From an uncultured Geobacteraceae bacterium (GTDB taxonomy: Bacteria; Desulfobacterota; Desulfuromonadia; Geobacterales; Pseudopelobacteraceae), in assembly GCA_903939115.1 (NCBI GenBank), contig CAJAFV010000056.1:62001-126000 (forward strand): DNA of 64,000 bases, written 5' to 3'. The position numbers were made by a program, and so were the translations under genes. Position 1 is the first letter of the stretch, and every line of letters begins with the position of its first letter. Shown here one piece after another: positions 38,902 to 48,771 of this stretch. The notes under the pieces were generated by a model. The model was not told the origin of the DNA. It searched no databases and worked only from the letters and a program-made list of their open reading frames with translations.

Positions 38902-41592
38902 ATGAAATGGAAGATACATACACTGAAAAATTTGCTTATGACAGTTTCAATAGGGATAAGCTGTTTAGTTTCAGTGCCTTACAATGCCGTTAGTGCTGAA
39001 CTGACCAAGGCAGCAAAAACTGCCGGAATAGAATCTGTTGTTTCGTCAGGTGAAGGTATCGCAACCGAACTGATAATCAAGCTCACTTCTCCGGCTACGT
39101 ACACCAGTTACAAAACCATATCGCCACTGCGACTGGTTATTGATTTTTCCCAAGTTTCTCAGGGGAATATCTCTTCGCCAATCAATGTAAATAAAGGTAA
39201 TTTCAAAACGGTAACTGCAAGTCGCTTTGATACGGATGCAGGGGTTTTAACTCGCGTAGAAATAGGTCTTGTAAGTGACGGTGAAGCGGTAATTTCAACT
39301 CATCCATCAAATCCAGGTGAGTTGAAAATAGCTTTTCCTCAACTGAAAGTCAGCGAACTATCCGCAGTTTCAAGCAGTGCTGTAAACAAGGTTGTTGATT
39401 CTGCCGCAGCAGCGGCTGTATCCATGGAGCCAACGCCTTCAGCCGGTATTAATGCTGCAACCAGAACGTTAACTTCGATTGCGGTCAAAGACAACACGAT
39501 ACTCTTTGCTCTTGATGGTGTTGCCGGAGATTTTAAAACTTTCAGACTCAATAATCCTGAGCGTTTTGTTGTTGATTTAATGAATGTAAAGAGCGGGTTG
39601 CCGGTCAGACTGTTGCCATTAAATGCTTCAGGCGTAGCTTCTGCGCGTATTGGACTTTACCCGGACAAGGTACGTATTGTTCTTGATTCCGTTGACGGCA
39701 CTTTTCCGGAAGCGACTGCTGTCAAGGCTGATTCCGGAGTTGTTGTTACTCTTGGTTCAAAACTACTGTTGACTCAAGAAGTTAAGCCTGAAGTTAAGCC
39801 AGAAGTTAAGCCAGAAGTTAAGCCAGAAGTTAAGCCAGCTCCAGCAAAGCAAGTGGTGCTTGAAAAGCAGACTCCTGTGGCTGACAGTAAAACGGTTAAG
39901 TCCTTTGGTAACTCAACAATTGAGATGATTGATTTCCAGGTTATAGAGGGAATTTCAAGAGTTTCAATCAAGATAAATGGAAATATAAATGCTGAGGCAC
40001 CGGCTAAAACACCCGGTTATGTTACCCTGACAATAAAAAATTCAATACTTCCTAAAAATCTTCAGCGATCACTTGAAACACGCAATTTTGTTTCTCCCGT
40101 TTTGCGTATTACCCCGTTGTCAATTAAAACAAAAAAGAGTACTGACACTAAAATACGTATTGCTACGCGCATAGAAGCTCCTTTCGATTATCGTCAGGAA
40201 GGCGACATGGTGTATCTCGACTTTAAACACCCGGAAGGGATAAGCAGTGATAAGCTCTTTATAGAAGCTACTGATCAGAAAAAAACACCGGTTCGTCAAA
40301 AAGCAGACATAGCGTCTGGTGGAGATATCTCCTCCGATTTATCATCAGCTTCTGATTCAACCGTCAAATCAGCAGGCACATCAGGAAATTATAAGGGACG
40401 TAAAGTAACTCTTGAATTTGCTGATGCCGAAGTCAGGAAAATATTTCAGCTGCTTGCAGAAGTAAGTAACAAAAATTTTGTACTTGGTGATGATGTTACC
40501 GGAACAATAAGTATTAAACTTGTAAATGTTCCGTGGGATCAGGCTCTTGACATCATCCTTGATACAAAAAATCTCGATAAACGTGAAGATGGCAATATTC
40601 TGCTAATAAAAGGTAAGGGTAAGTTCAAGTCACAGGCTGAGGAAGAGCTGGAAATTAAAAAAACAGCGGCTAAGTCTATTGAGCTCAAAACAGAAACGTT
40701 CTCGGTTAATTATGCAGATCTTGCATCGATAGCGTCTCAATTTGAAAAATTAAAAACTCCTGACAGAGGACAGATCGCATCTGATCCTCGGACAAGTAAG
40801 GTGATTGTTAAAGATACGCCGCAGGCACTGAGTGATATGAGAGCGTTACTCAGCCAGCTTGATCTTCCTGAACGCCAGGTAATGATCGAGGCTCGAATTA
40901 TTGAAGCAACATCTTCCTTCAGCCGCAATTTGGGAGTCAGTTGGGGGGTGCATTATCGTGATGGTTCAGCATCAGCCATGAACATCAATTCACTGGATAC
41001 TTCTTTTGGCGGGTTGACCTCAGCACCTCCGGTGGTTGGAATTGCCGCTGCATCGGGTGCCAGTGCGGGGATTTCTTTCGGTAAGCTAGCAAGTAACCTC
41101 AAGGTTGATATGCGTCTTAATGCTGCGGCAAGCGCAGGTATGATAAAAATTATTTCATCACCAAAGGTTGCGACACTTAATCATAAACCGGCGAAAATAT
41201 CACAGGGACAACAGATACCGTATCAGAACACAACGTCGACAGCCGGTGCTGTCACTGCCTTTGTTGCAGCAACTCTATCACTTGAAGTAACTCCGCATAT
41301 CAACGCTAACGGCACCATAATGATGAAAATCGATGCTAAAAATGATGCCCCAGGTCAAGGTAGTCCTCCGCCGATAAACACAAAACAGGCCACAACAGAG
41401 ATGCTTTTGCGCGATGGTGAAACAACGGTTATTGGCGGAATTTTTGTTGACAGTGATATAGAAGGTGATGAAGGCGTGCCGTTTCTGATGGATATTCCTT
41501 ACCTTGGAAAATTGTTTAAGTCGAGTACGAAGACAAAGATCAAAACAGAACTGCTTATTTTTATTACGCCGCGAATTCTGGATGCTGTTTAG
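38902..41592 (+). CDS. pilQ: Type IV pilus secretin PilQ
   Basis: Outer-membrane secretin of 896 residues through which the pilus exits. A signal peptide (about 1-32) is followed by AMIN domains (about 40-145, 185-290 and a third at about 335-450), a KPEV repeat linker (about 293-312), an STN domain (about 500-570), a secretin N domain and the secretin pore (about 700-896) ending 'LLIFITPRIL'. ATG 38902 has AAGGAG upstream. It closes pilMNOPQ. No lipidation site is visible. The repeat linker is unusual and recorded separately. Confidence 0.95.
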   Translation: MKWKIHTLKNLLMTVSIGISCLVSVPYNAVSAELTKAAKTAGIESVVSSGEGIATELIIKLTSPATYTSYKTISPLRLVIDFSQVSQGNISSPINVNKGNFKTVTASRFDTDAGVLTRVEIGLVSDGEAVISTHPSNPGELKIAFPQLKVSELSAVSSSAVNKVVDSAAAAAVSMEPTPSAGINAATRTLTSIAVKDNTILFALDGVAGDFKTFRLNNPERFVVDLMNVKSGLPVRLLPLNASGVASARIGLYPDKVRIVLDSVDGTFPEATAVKADSGVVVTLGSKLLLTQEVKPEVKPEVKPEVKPEVKPAPAKQVVLEKQTPVADSKTVKSFGNSTIEMIDFQVIEGISRVSIKINGNINAEAPAKTPGYVTLTIKNSILPKNLQRSLETRNFVSPVLRITPLSIKTKKSTDTKIRIATRIEAPFDYRQEGDMVYLDFKHPEGISSDKLFIEATDQKKTPVRQKADIASGGDISSDLSSASDSTVKSAGTSGNYKGRKVTLEFADAEVRKIFQLLAEVSNKNFVLGDDVTGTISIKLVNVPWDQALDIILDTKNLDKREDGNILLIKGKGKFKSQAEEELEIKKTAAKSIELKTETFSVNYADLASIASQFEKLKTPDRGQIASDPRTSKVIVKDTPQALSDMRALLSQLDLPERQVMIEARIIEATSSFSRNLGVSWGVHYRDGSASAMNINSLDTSFGGLTSAPPVVGIAAASGASAGISFGKLASNLKVDMRLNAAASAGMIKIISSPKVATLNHKPAKISQGQQIPYQNTTSTAGAVTAFVAATLSLEVTPHINANGTIMMKIDAKNDAPGQGSPPPINTKQATTEMLLRDGETTVIGGIFVDSDIEGDEGVPFLMDIPYLGKLFKSSTKTKIKTELLIFITPRILDAV
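39781..39840 (+). repeat. Tandem 12-bp repeat coding for KPEV units in pilQ
   Basis: Five near-identical 12-bp units (GTTAAGCCNGAA, the last one diverging) encode a Val-Lys-Pro-Glu repeat in the linker between AMIN domains. Copy number could vary by slippage in steps of four residues without changing frame. Confidence 0.95.
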
Positions 41593-41606
41593 CTGAGAGT
41601 CGCTTT

Positions 41607-42197
41607 ATGAATGCTCTTATCCAACATACTTTTTCGCCTCAAGATTATCTCGAATGGGAAGACCTCCAGGATCACAAAAGTGAATACTTTGCTGGTGAGG
41701 TCTTTGCTCAGGCTGGTGCTTCGTCAAAGCATACAGAAATAGCCGGTAATTTGTTTGCGTTCGCTCATGCGCATCTGAAAGGCAAACCCTGTCGAGCATA
41801 TATTGCCGATATGAAGCTGCGTGTCTCTGAAGTTGATGCTTTTTTTTACCCGGACGTTATGGTTACCTGCGACCTGCGTGATCGTGATACTGACATGTAT
41901 AAGCAGTACCCGGTGCTGATTGCTGAGATTCTTTCTGAAAGTACCGCCGAGTATGATCGCACCTTCAAATTTACCTGTTACCAGAAGATAACAACTTTAC
42001 GGGATTATCTGCTGATAAGTCAGGATGTTTATTCAATTGAACATTTTCACCTGAATGACAGCGGTGAGTGGGTACGCATAGTCTACACCTTTAATGATCT
42101 GTTTCATCTTGGTTGCATACATCTTGATGTTGCAGTCTCTGATGTGTATGCGGATGTGGTTGGTGTTATGACACTGGAAGAAAAGTTCCGGAGATAG
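41607..42197 (+). CDS. Uma2 family (DUF820) putative endonuclease, copy 1
   Basis: Protein of 196 residues of the Uma2 family, which has a PD-(D/E)xK-like fold. The start lies 14 bp after pilQ. 'DYLEWEDLQDHKSEYFAGEVFAQAGAS' is the typical opening and 'FFYPDVMVTCD', then 'VLIAEILSEST', contain the acidic residues expected for the nuclease core. Despite the fold, members are mostly uncharacterised. It is adjacent to a second, diverged copy. Its place after pilQ does not by itself imply a pilus role. Confidence 0.85.
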   Translation: MNALIQHTFSPQDYLEWEDLQDHKSEYFAGEVFAQAGASSKHTEIAGNLFAFAHAHLKGKPCRAYIADMKLRVSEVDAFFYPDVMVTCDLRDRDTDMYKQYPVLIAEILSESTAEYDRTFKFTCYQKITTLRDYLLISQDVYSIEHFHLNDSGEWVRIVYTFNDLFHLGCIHLDVAVSDVYADVVGVMTLEEKFRR

Positions 42198-42203
42198 GCG
42201 TTT

Positions 42204-42788
42204 ATGCCTCTTGCACTTAAAAATAATTGCGAAAAATGGACATACGCGGATTACCTTACCTGGCCTGATGATGAGCGTTGGGAGATTATTGAAGGTGTGG
42301 CGTATCCAATGTCACCTTCTCCAACAACAACTCATCAAAGGATTTTGAGTAAGCTTGCTTTGCCCTTACTCGCTCATCTTGAGGGGAAACGCTGCGAACT
42401 GTTTTTGGCTCCTTTTGATGTGCGCTTTTCAGAGCAACAAAATGCAAGTGATAATTATATCGACACTGTTGTTCAGCCTGATATTTTAGTCGTGTGTGAT
42501 AAAAGCAAGGTGGACGAACGTGGGTGCAACGGTCCCCCTGATTTTATTATCGAAATAACCTCACCATCAACCGGCAAGAATGATCTGATACGAAAATTCG
42601 ATCTGTATCAACATCATGGTGTTAAGGAATATTGGATTGTACATCCTGAACAGCAGACTGTGATGGTGTTTAAAATTGGTGAAGATGGTCTATATGGAAA
42701 ACCGGAGCGTTATGCTGGTGATGATACAATTTCTGTATTGTTTTTTGGGGATCTGGTTGTTGACCTGAATGGCGTTTTTGCTGAGTAA
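42204..42788 (+). CDS. Uma2 family (DUF820) putative endonuclease, copy 2
   Basis: Second Uma2-type protein, 194 residues, starting 6 bp after the first copy. The segment 'DERWEIIEGVAYPMSPSPTT' is the typical opening; 'VVQPDILVVCDKSKV' and 'FIIEITSPSTGKNDLIRKF' provide the core acidic residues and the lysine of the putative PD-(D/E)xK site. It is clearly diverged from copy 1, so it is unlikely to be a recent duplication. Biological role unknown. Confidence 0.87.
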   Translation: MPLALKNNCEKWTYADYLTWPDDERWEIIEGVAYPMSPSPTTTHQRILSKLALPLLAHLEGKRCELFLAPFDVRFSEQQNASDNYIDTVVQPDILVVCDKSKVDERGCNGPPDFIIEITSPSTGKNDLIRKFDLYQHHGVKEYWIVHPEQQTVMVFKIGEDGLYGKPERYAGDDTISVLFFGDLVVDLNGVFAE

Positions 42789-42837
42789 AAGCTTCTCGTT
42801 TTGTATATTTTATATGTTGTAAGCATAAGGAGATTGT

Positions 42838-43221
42838 ATGTTAAAGCAGATTACTCGGTTCCTCTTAATTTTCTTGGTATTTTCTGTCGCAGTTGTTGGA
42901 TGTGGAAGTGTTGATGAAAATTCAGGTTCAATATCTTTAGCTTCTCCAACGTATTCAAACAATGTAGTTACCGCATCCGCAACATATAAACCCACTATAG
43001 GTGTTGCGTTACCAAACCAAAAAATTACTTTTTATTGGCATACTATTGGCCAAACATCAGGTACCGTAGTTTATCCGTCAAGTGATGGATACACGGATTC
43101 TACAGGTACGGCGTTAAGTAATTTACCTCTTCCAACTTCGCGCACTGAAGCATTGACTGTCTACGTCAAAGCAGTGACGGGAGACCTTACAACCGGTTTA
43201 CAGTCTGTAAATGCGCCGTAG
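42838..43221 (+). CDS. Hypothetical lipoprotein
   Basis: I do not recognise this protein. It has 127 residues, with a lipoprotein signal ending in lipobox 'VVGC' (Cys22). The rest is a beta-rich, Ser/Thr-rich domain resembling an Ig-like fold ('[23 protein letters not shown]'), with no Cys or catalytic motif. Start ATG 42838 is preceded by AAGGAG. It is followed after 50 bp by another lipoprotein gene, so they may be co-transcribed. Outer-membrane or surface location is likely. Confidence 0.6.
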   Translation: MLKQITRFLLIFLVFSVAVVGCGSVDENSGSISLASPTYSNNVVTASATYKPTIGVALPNQKITFYWHTIGQTSGTVVYPSSDGYTDSTGTALSNLPLPTSRTEALTVYVKAVTGDLTTGLQSVNAP

Positions 43222-43271
43222 AGGTATTTCTGTTTGTCCGTTTATTCTTCTCATGGTACCCGGAGGCTTGT

Positions 43272-46271
43272 ATGAAATTATTTAAATCTCTATCATTGCT
43301 TGTTTTTGTGCTCATGCTTGCAAGCCTCTGGGGGTGCTCAGGTAGCCCCGAAAGCGGAAAAAAAACTTCAAAAGCTAGTAATAAGACAACCTCAAAACTT
43401 GTTGGTACAGAGATCACGGTGACTGCTAACGCTGATGATCAGCAGAACCCACAGGTGATTTATCTTGCCGATAATAATATTTATTTTTCGGTTTGGGAGG
43501 ATTGGCGCGACCGTATTAAAACAGGAGCTGATATATACGGACAATTTCTTAATCCAGATGGTACTTCATGCGGCACTGCATTTATCATTACAAACGCTAC
43601 AGGTAATCAAACAGTGCCTAACGCTGCCTATCGTCCAGGAGGCAATATTGCAGTAGTTTGGCAGAATTCCAGTGGGTCAACCGCTAGTGGTTATGTGCAG
43701 TATGTCGGGATAACGGGCATTCCGACAGGTAACTCATGTACGGCGGTTAATCCGGTAGTCGGAACTGTTTCGGATGCCGGCTTCGTCCAATCCAAGAAAT
43801 ATGGGCAATCAGGGAGTCAAAGCAAGACAGGGGCTGTTTTTTCTAATACATCAGGCGCCACAGGGCCGTTTACTGGTTTCTTGACACCGGCATTGATACA
43901 GGCAACATCGGTCAAGGTGAAACGGAATGCAAATATCGTTCTGCAGGACGATGGGGTCGGTGGTCTCATTGGGTCTGAAGGAAGCGGAACCGTCAATTAC
44001 CGTACCGGTGCGATCTCCATCACCAGAACCGATCCGATTACAAAGGCTGGTATTAGTTATGATGTCGAGTGGAACAGTTTTTTTACAACTGCGGTCGCTG
44101 CGGGAGATAAGCTGTTATCAAGGAAAAGTCCTAAAATCAGTTATGATTTGCCGAGAGATCAGTTTTGGGTAACCTGGAATGAGTCGCGAGACACTATTAA
44201 TTTTGCCTCGGTACTCTGTTTCGGAGCTGCTCCTATTACCTGGACGTATGGGGACACAACTTTTGCCGGGTTGATGAAGCTGAGTCCCGATTTGAAAGAA
44301 CGGGTTGTCTATTCTCCAGAACATCTGGACGGACTACCAGAAGTGATCCGTAACCAAGAGACATCCTTGAGCCGCTTGATTGAACGATCTTCATCCGCAA
44401 CTACGGAAACGTATACGTATGAGTATTTTACCTCGCTGAACAACCCTACGGTTGGCTCCGATACCTCTTCACCTGAATCGTTCTTTGCCTGGGAGGGAAT
44501 ACGAAACAAGGGAGTGATCACATGTACCCTTGACCCAGCAAAAGGTGTTATAACTTCTGCATTTGCCAATTCCAATTATGATGATGGGAAACTGCATATA
44601 TATGGACTGTTTGACAAGCAGATCAGCCAGGGATCTCTCAATTCACTGTTGTTGAGTGATCTGGGTGCTACCGGATCAAATCCCGCTGTAGCTGTTGATG
44701 ATGTCAGTGTCCCCAGAAAATTTCTGGTCGCATGGGAAGACAACCGTGATGGTTCCAATACGAAAATTTACGGACAATTGGTTAACTCAGGTGGGGGGCT
44801 GTATAATACAAACAAGATAATTTCATATTCAGACACCAACGGCGACAATAAACAGGATGACTATGTTGTAAATTCCCGACAGACAAAGCCTGTAATATCC
44901 TACGATTCGGTAAATCAGCGCTATTTTGTTGCGTGGCAGGATGGGAGAAACGGCTCTGTTTCACTAGAGAACCTCGACATATTCGGCCAGTACGTCGATT
45001 TAGAGGGAACTCTGCGTGGGGGGAATTATGCAATCGCCACGGCCCCAGGCAGTCAGATTGCTCCCAACCTTGCCTATGACTCAAAATTAAATCAGTTCCT
45101 TGCACTTTGGAAAGATGCAGGTGGTATCAATGCCACCCCACCCACGGCATCCGATGTAAAAGGACAGCTGTTTTCTCTTGGCCAGCCGAATTTAACGCTG
45201 CTAAAAATAGACAATAGTTCACTTGGGGGGCTTATCGATTTTGGTAGTATTACCGCCAACCAGATACAGCGGGTTACCTTCAAGGTGCGCAACAGTGGTG
45301 ATGCTGCGCTGAAGATTGATTGTATTTCACCGCTTCCGGCTTCGCCATTCAGTTTCGAAAATCTTCCCACAGCTCTCAACAGCTGCGATGAAGGTCAGAC
45401 CTTTGATCTCCCACCTTCCGGCGAGACGACATTAACGGTCAAATTTTCGCCAACATCAGGGGGATCCTATAACAGTAACTTCACCATCAAGAGCGACGGA
45501 GGCGAAAGTCTGGTTTCCTTGCTCGGACAGGGAATCCCTCCCACCATGACCTTGACCGATGGTGACGGAACGAATGATGGTACTCTTAATTTTGCCAATG
45601 TTCAGACAAGCCAGACCAAGGACATAACGCTTACGATAACCAATAACAGCTCCGTCACGTATAACATTACATCAATAAGCGGTGTCAATGCACCATTCAG
45701 TCTTGTTAACTCACCCACTTTCCCAGTGGCCATGTCACCTTCAGCAACTTTGCTTCTCAATATACGGTACTCCCCTACTGTTGTGGCAAATGATACTGCC
45801 CAGTTGACAATATTGACGGACAAGTCTCTGTCACAGACCGTTAATCTTGTTGGCACTGGCACTTCAATAGGTACCTCAACGCCTCCATCAAATGGCGGTG
45901 GCGGTACAAATGTGCCACCAGTCTCGTCTAGTGGCGGTGGCGGCGGTTGTTTCATCGCCACTGCAGCCTACGGCAGCTATCTTGATCCACATGTTATGGT
46001 GCTGCGTCACTTCCGTGACAGCGTGTTGCTTCAATCTGAGCTCGGCACAGCGTTTGTGACGTTCTACTACAAACACAGTCCACCGATAGCTGACTTTATT
46101 GCACAGCACGACACTTTGAGAATGTTGTTCCGCTTTGCCCTGACACCACTGATATTCGGTGCAGAATATCCGCTTGCCTTAGGTCTGTTTTTTGCTTCAG
46201 CTACAGTCTGGTACATCAGGAGACGTCTGGGCGCAAAGGCTCAAGCAGAAATGGTGCAGTTAGCGGGGTAG
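43272..46271 (+). CDS. Large lipoprotein with choice-of-anchor D domains and CFI-box C-terminus
   Basis: A 999-residue exported protein with lipobox 'LWGC' (Cys22). The N-terminal part has repeats such as '[17 protein letters not shown]' and '[10 protein letters not shown]', suggestive of a beta-propeller. Two 'choice-of-anchor D'-type (ASH/HYDIN-like) beta domains follow ('[18 protein letters not shown]' pattern) from about residue 640 to 860. After a Gly/Pro-rich linker there is '[17 protein letters not shown]' (Cys893), the CFI-box, followed by a hydrophobic helix and a basic tail. The CFI-box is a recurrent C-terminal sorting-like motif in exported proteins; its processing is not known. 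A strong terminator follows. Confidence 0.82.
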   Translation: MKLFKSLSLLVFVLMLASLWGCSGSPESGKKTSKASNKTTSKLVGTEITVTANADDQQNPQVIYLADNNIYFSVWEDWRDRIKTGADIYGQFLNPDGTSCGTAFIITNATGNQTVPNAAYRPGGNIAVVWQNSSGSTASGYVQYVGITGIPTGNSCTAVNPVVGTVSDAGFVQSKKYGQSGSQSKTGAVFSNTSGATGPFTGFLTPALIQATSVKVKRNANIVLQDDGVGGLIGSEGSGTVNYRTGAISITRTDPITKAGISYDVEWNSFFTTAVAAGDKLLSRKSPKISYDLPRDQFWVTWNESRDTINFASVLCFGAAPITWTYGDTTFAGLMKLSPDLKERVVYSPEHLDGLPEVIRNQETSLSRLIERSSSATTETYTYEYFTSLNNPTVGSDTSSPESFFAWEGIRNKGVITCTLDPAKGVITSAFANSNYDDGKLHIYGLFDKQISQGSLNSLLLSDLGATGSNPAVAVDDVSVPRKFLVAWEDNRDGSNTKIYGQLVNSGGGLYNTNKIISYSDTNGDNKQDDYVVNSRQTKPVISYDSVNQRYFVAWQDGRNGSVSLENLDIFGQYVDLEGTLRGGNYAIATAPGSQIAPNLAYDSKLNQFLALWKDAGGINATPPTASDVKGQLFSLGQPNLTLLKIDNSSLGGLIDFGSITANQIQRVTFKVRNSGDAALKIDCISPLPASPFSFENLPTALNSCDEGQTFDLPPSGETTLTVKFSPTSGGSYNSNFTIKSDGGESLVSLLGQGIPPTMTLTDGDGTNDGTLNFANVQTSQTKDITLTITNNSSVTYNITSISGVNAPFSLVNSPTFPVAMSPSATLLLNIRYSPTVVANDTAQLTILTDKSLSQTVNLVGTGTSIGTSTPPSNGGGGTNVPPVSSSGGGGGCFIATAAYGSYLDPHVMVLRHFRDSVLLQSELGTAFVTFYYKHSPPIADFIAQHDTLRMLFRFALTPLIFGAEYPLALGLFFASATVWYIRRRLGAKAQAEMVQLAG

Positions 46272-46302
46272 GGTAAGGTAAGAAAGCGTAAGGTTCCAAA
46301 CC

Positions 46303-46339
46303 AAACCTCCGAGATATTCAATACCTCGGAGGTTTTTTT
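46303..46339 (+). terminator. Rho-independent terminator after the CFI-box lipoprotein
   Basis: An 11 bp perfect stem (46303-46313 with 46325-46335), an 11-base loop and a T-tract (46333-46339) end the + strand unit. The opposite strand begins with a transposase relic just beyond, so it also insulates the convergent minus-strand genes. Confidence 0.95.
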
Positions 46340-46344
46340 ATGAC

Positions 46345-46711
46345 TCATATTACCCGATGACTGTACAGATCGATCACATTCATCGAGTAAAATCGACCGT
46401 CTCCCTTTATGTAGCGGGGACCAACGAGATCCATTTTACAGCACAGGGCTTCGGTAAAAGAGGGATACTCAACGCCTTTGGGCGAATAAAGTGTTTTTTT
46501 TAACGATGCCTTCCCATTTCAAAGTTCGGTTGATGGTGCTGCCAGAACATAACGGAAGCCCCAACTTGTGTAGCTCCCACTTGAAAGCGGACACCCCAAT
46601 TTGTGCAAATTGCGCGGCATCCAAGCGTTGTCTGGTGGCGGTAATGAGCTCCTTATCTGTCAGTACTGAGTTCAGATGGCCTTGTAGCGGTGCTCTTGAA
46701 CGTCCCTTATA
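46345..46711 (-). pseudogene. Frameshifted and truncated DDE/integrase-type transposase relic
   Basis: The minus strand of this otherwise empty 417 bp gap encodes the middle of an integrase-core (rve) transposase, recognisable in two frames. The upstream part (from 46711) reads 'RQRLDAAQFAQIGVSAFKWE' and 'LGLPLCSGSTINRTLKWEG'; the downstream part reads 'TLYSPKGVEYPSF' and then 'MDLVGPRYIKGDGRFYSMNV', which is the start of the catalytic core with its first Asp. The frames are joined by a run of eight A (46494-46501 on the minus strand), so one extra A explains the break. Both ends are missing: the frame starts after a stop and ends at TGA 46345-46347, just past 'IDLYSHRV', so the rest of the DDE core is lost. 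Exact IS family was not identified. Confidence 0.75.
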
Positions 46712-46757
46712 TCAGTCGTCTGTGGCAGATGTCTTGATATTTGTCACCTATTATTTG

Positions 46758-47093
46758 TTATCCGCCGGCAAGTTTTACCTTGAAACCGCGAGCCTGCAGC
46801 TCTGCCAGTAACGAATCACGATGATCACCCTGTATTTCTACAACACCCTCTTTAACGGTTCCGCCGCAGCCGCATTTTTTCTTAAGCACCCCTGCCAGTT
46901 CCTTGATCTCCGGAGCGGAAAGCGGGATACCGCTGATGACTATAACCGTGCCGCCACCCCGGCCCTTAACTTCTCGCCGCAAGCGCACGATGCCGTCGCT
47001 CTTTTGAGGTGTTGGCTTTTGTGTTGGGGCGTTCTGCTTAATGCGCCCCGATTCTGTCGAATAGACAGGGATACTGTCAGACCAGTTTGTCAT
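46758..47093 (-). CDS. SUI1/YciH-type translation initiation factor-like protein
   Basis: A 111-residue protein of the eIF1/SUI1/YciH family. The conserved core is '[20 protein letters not shown]' and '[20 protein letters not shown]', with the CxC-G pattern of the family. The N-terminal 35 residues are variable. The start overlaps the nadE stop by 4 bp (ATGA on the minus strand). Its bacterial role (initiation fidelity in E. coli YciH) is known only by homology; the transposase relic lies just after its stop. Confidence 0.9.
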   Translation of the reverse strand: MTNWSDSIPVYSTESGRIKQNAPTQKPTPQKSDGIVRLRREVKGRGGGTVIVISGIPLSAPEIKELAGVLKKKCGCGGTVKEGVVEIQGDHRDSLLAELQARGFKVKLAGG

Positions 47094-47911
47094 TTGCCCC
47101 AGTCCCGTGCATATCTGAAATCCCGGTCAATCGTGCGGTTGGAAACTTTGGCAATGACCGGAAGACGGCGTTTAAAATGAGAATTCTGAATCTTTGCGTA
47201 AATTGAATCTACAAATTCACTCTCAAATCCGTCCGTAACCAGTTCCTGTTTTGTCAGGCGCTGATCTACCATGCGATAGAGAAGTTCATCAACCTGACGA
47301 TACGAGAAACCCAGTTCCTCCTCATCGGTCTGTCCGGCCCAAAGATCTGCCGATGGCTGCTTTTCGATAACCACAGCCGGTATACCCATTGCAGCGGAGA
47401 GCTGCCAGACCTGGCTTTTGTAAATGTCGCCGATTGGGTTGAGCGCCGAAGCCATATCGCCGTAGAGGGTGCCGTAGCCGAGCAGCAGTTCGGTTTTATT
47501 ACTGGTGCCAAGTACCAGAGCCCTCAGCAGTGCTGAATGGTCAAACAGAATAGTCATCCGCTCGCGGGCCATTTTATTGCCGCGCCGCATGTTATCTGCA
47601 TCAGGAAATGTGTCGAAATAGGCGTCCACCATAGCTGTTATCGGCACCACCGAAAAATTGACGCCACATGCCGTTGCCACCAAACGGGCATGTGTCTCAC
47701 TTTCCGGATTGCTTGTCTTGTAGGGCATACAGATAGCATGAACGTTCTCAGGTCCCAACGCTTCAGCAGCGATGAACACCACCAGTGCCGAATCAATGCC
47801 GCCTGAAAGGCCAAGCACCACTTTACTGATACCTACTTTACGCACCTCATCCCGGACGAAACCGACGAGGAGTTTTCTCAGCAACTCCATGTTTGCGTGT
47901 AATGCTGACAT
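47090..47911 (-). CDS. nadE: NAD(+) synthetase, synthetase subunit (separate gene)
   Basis: ATP-pyrophosphatase that amidates deamido-NAD+ to NAD+. The start chosen is ATG 47911, which overlaps the upstream stop by one base (TGATG) with AGGAGGGG ahead; a TTG one codon upstream would be the longer alternative. The 273 residues include the P-loop '[14 protein letters not shown]' (about 34-45) and '[18 protein letters not shown]'. In most bacteria using glutamine the nitrilase domain is fused to this one; here it is the neighbouring gene. Confidence 0.95.
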   Translation of the reverse strand: MSALHANMELLRKLLVGFVRDEVRKVGISKVVLGLSGGIDSALVVFIAAEALGPENVHAICMPYKTSNPESETHARLVATACGVNFSVVPITAMVDAYFDTFPDADNMRRGNKMARERMTILFDHSALLRALVLGTSNKTELLLGYGTLYGDMASALNPIGDIYKSQVWQLSAAMGIPAVVIEKQPSADLWAGQTDEEELGFSYRQVDELLYRMVDQRLTKQELVTDGFESEFVDSIYAKIQNSHFKRRLPVIAKVSNRTIDRDFRYARDWGK

Positions 47912-48759
47912 CAACCCCTCCTCTTCTCTGCGATACGCAGCAATTCCTGCATCGTGACAAAAAGATTCTCATCACGCATCAGCGGTGAAATGATGCGTTC
48001 TCTGCGCAGTGCCCCTTCGGCAACCCGTACGGTGAGAAAATCTTCTTCAAGAAGAGCAGCGCGGACAATTGACTCTCCTGATGGTGCAACATATTCCGAT
48101 CCACCCCAAAAGTTGACGCCATCCTCAAAGCCGACCCGGTTACTGTAGAGTACCCGGCAGTTAAGGAACAGTGCAGTGGTTGAGACGAGCTTTTGCCAGG
48201 CTGAAGCTGATCCGGGAGAATCGCCCTCAATGCCGCGGGCAGGACTGCTTGAAAGGCATATCAGTGTTGTCGCCCCGTCCATAGCGAGAATGTACGAAGC
48301 AGACAGGTGCCACATGTCTTCACAGATCACGATGCCAAAGCGTCCGAACCTGGTATCAAAGGCACGAAATGACTCGCCGCGGGCAAGGTAGCGCTGTTCA
48401 TCAAACAGGCCGTACGTCGGGAGATACACTTTGCGGTGCAGATGGCATATAGCTCCGTCTTCAAGGTACAGAGCCGAGTTATAAAAATTGTAGTCATCGG
48501 TCTCTTCGACAAAGCCGATGGCAATCGATATGCCACGGGAAAGCTCAATAAGACGAAGAATTTCGGGAGAGTCCGTCCGCAGCGCCACTTCCGGTACGAG
48601 GTCTTTCAGGAAATAGCCCGACAGTGCCAGTTCGGGGAAGACGATCAGGTCGGCACCGGCATCCCGCGCTTTTGTTATCTGCTCTTCTATGAGCGTCAGG
48701 TTATCGGCAACGCAGCCGAGCTTCGGTTTTATTTGAGCCAGAACAGCGGTAAAATCCAT
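47911..48759 (-). CDS. Nitrilase-family amidase, probable glutaminase partner of NadE
   Basis: Carbon-nitrogen hydrolase of 282 residues with the complete Glu-Lys-Cys triad: Glu43 in 'FPELALSGY', Lys110 in '[11 protein letters not shown]' and Cys146 in 'VICEDMWH'. It overlaps nadE by one base (TGATG), so the two are made together. Such a domain provides ammonia from glutamine in fused NadE enzymes; here the two halves are separate, which I infer to be a heteromeric or channel-coupled enzyme. No ammonia-channel residues were traced. Confidence 0.9.
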   Translation of the reverse strand: MDFTAVLAQIKPKLGCVADNLTLIEEQITKARDAGADLIVFPELALSGYFLKDLVPEVALRTDSPEILRLIELSRGISIAIGFVEETDDYNFYNSALYLEDGAICHLHRKVYLPTYGLFDEQRYLARGESFRAFDTRFGRFGIVICEDMWHLSASYILAMDGATTLICLSSSPARGIEGDSPGSASAWQKLVSTTALFLNCRVLYSNRVGFEDGVNFWGGSEYVAPSGESIVRAALLEEDFLTVRVAEGALRRERIISPLMRDENLFVTMQELLRIAEKRRG

Positions 48760-48771
48760 GGCGACTCCTTT

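Noticed and set aside
39781-39840. Short-repeat array read as a CRISPR
   Set aside because: Units are contiguous 12-mers in frame with no spacers, inside pilQ.
46491-46505. Possible programmed frameshift in the transposase relic at the run of A
   Set aside because: The shift required is +1 rather than the usual -1 at A7, and both ends of the gene are missing, so decay is simpler.
46491-46811. Plus-strand ORF of 106 codons between the terminator and the SUI1 gene
   Set aside because: It runs opposite to the transposase relic and into the SUI1 stop region; the peptide has no recognisable domain.
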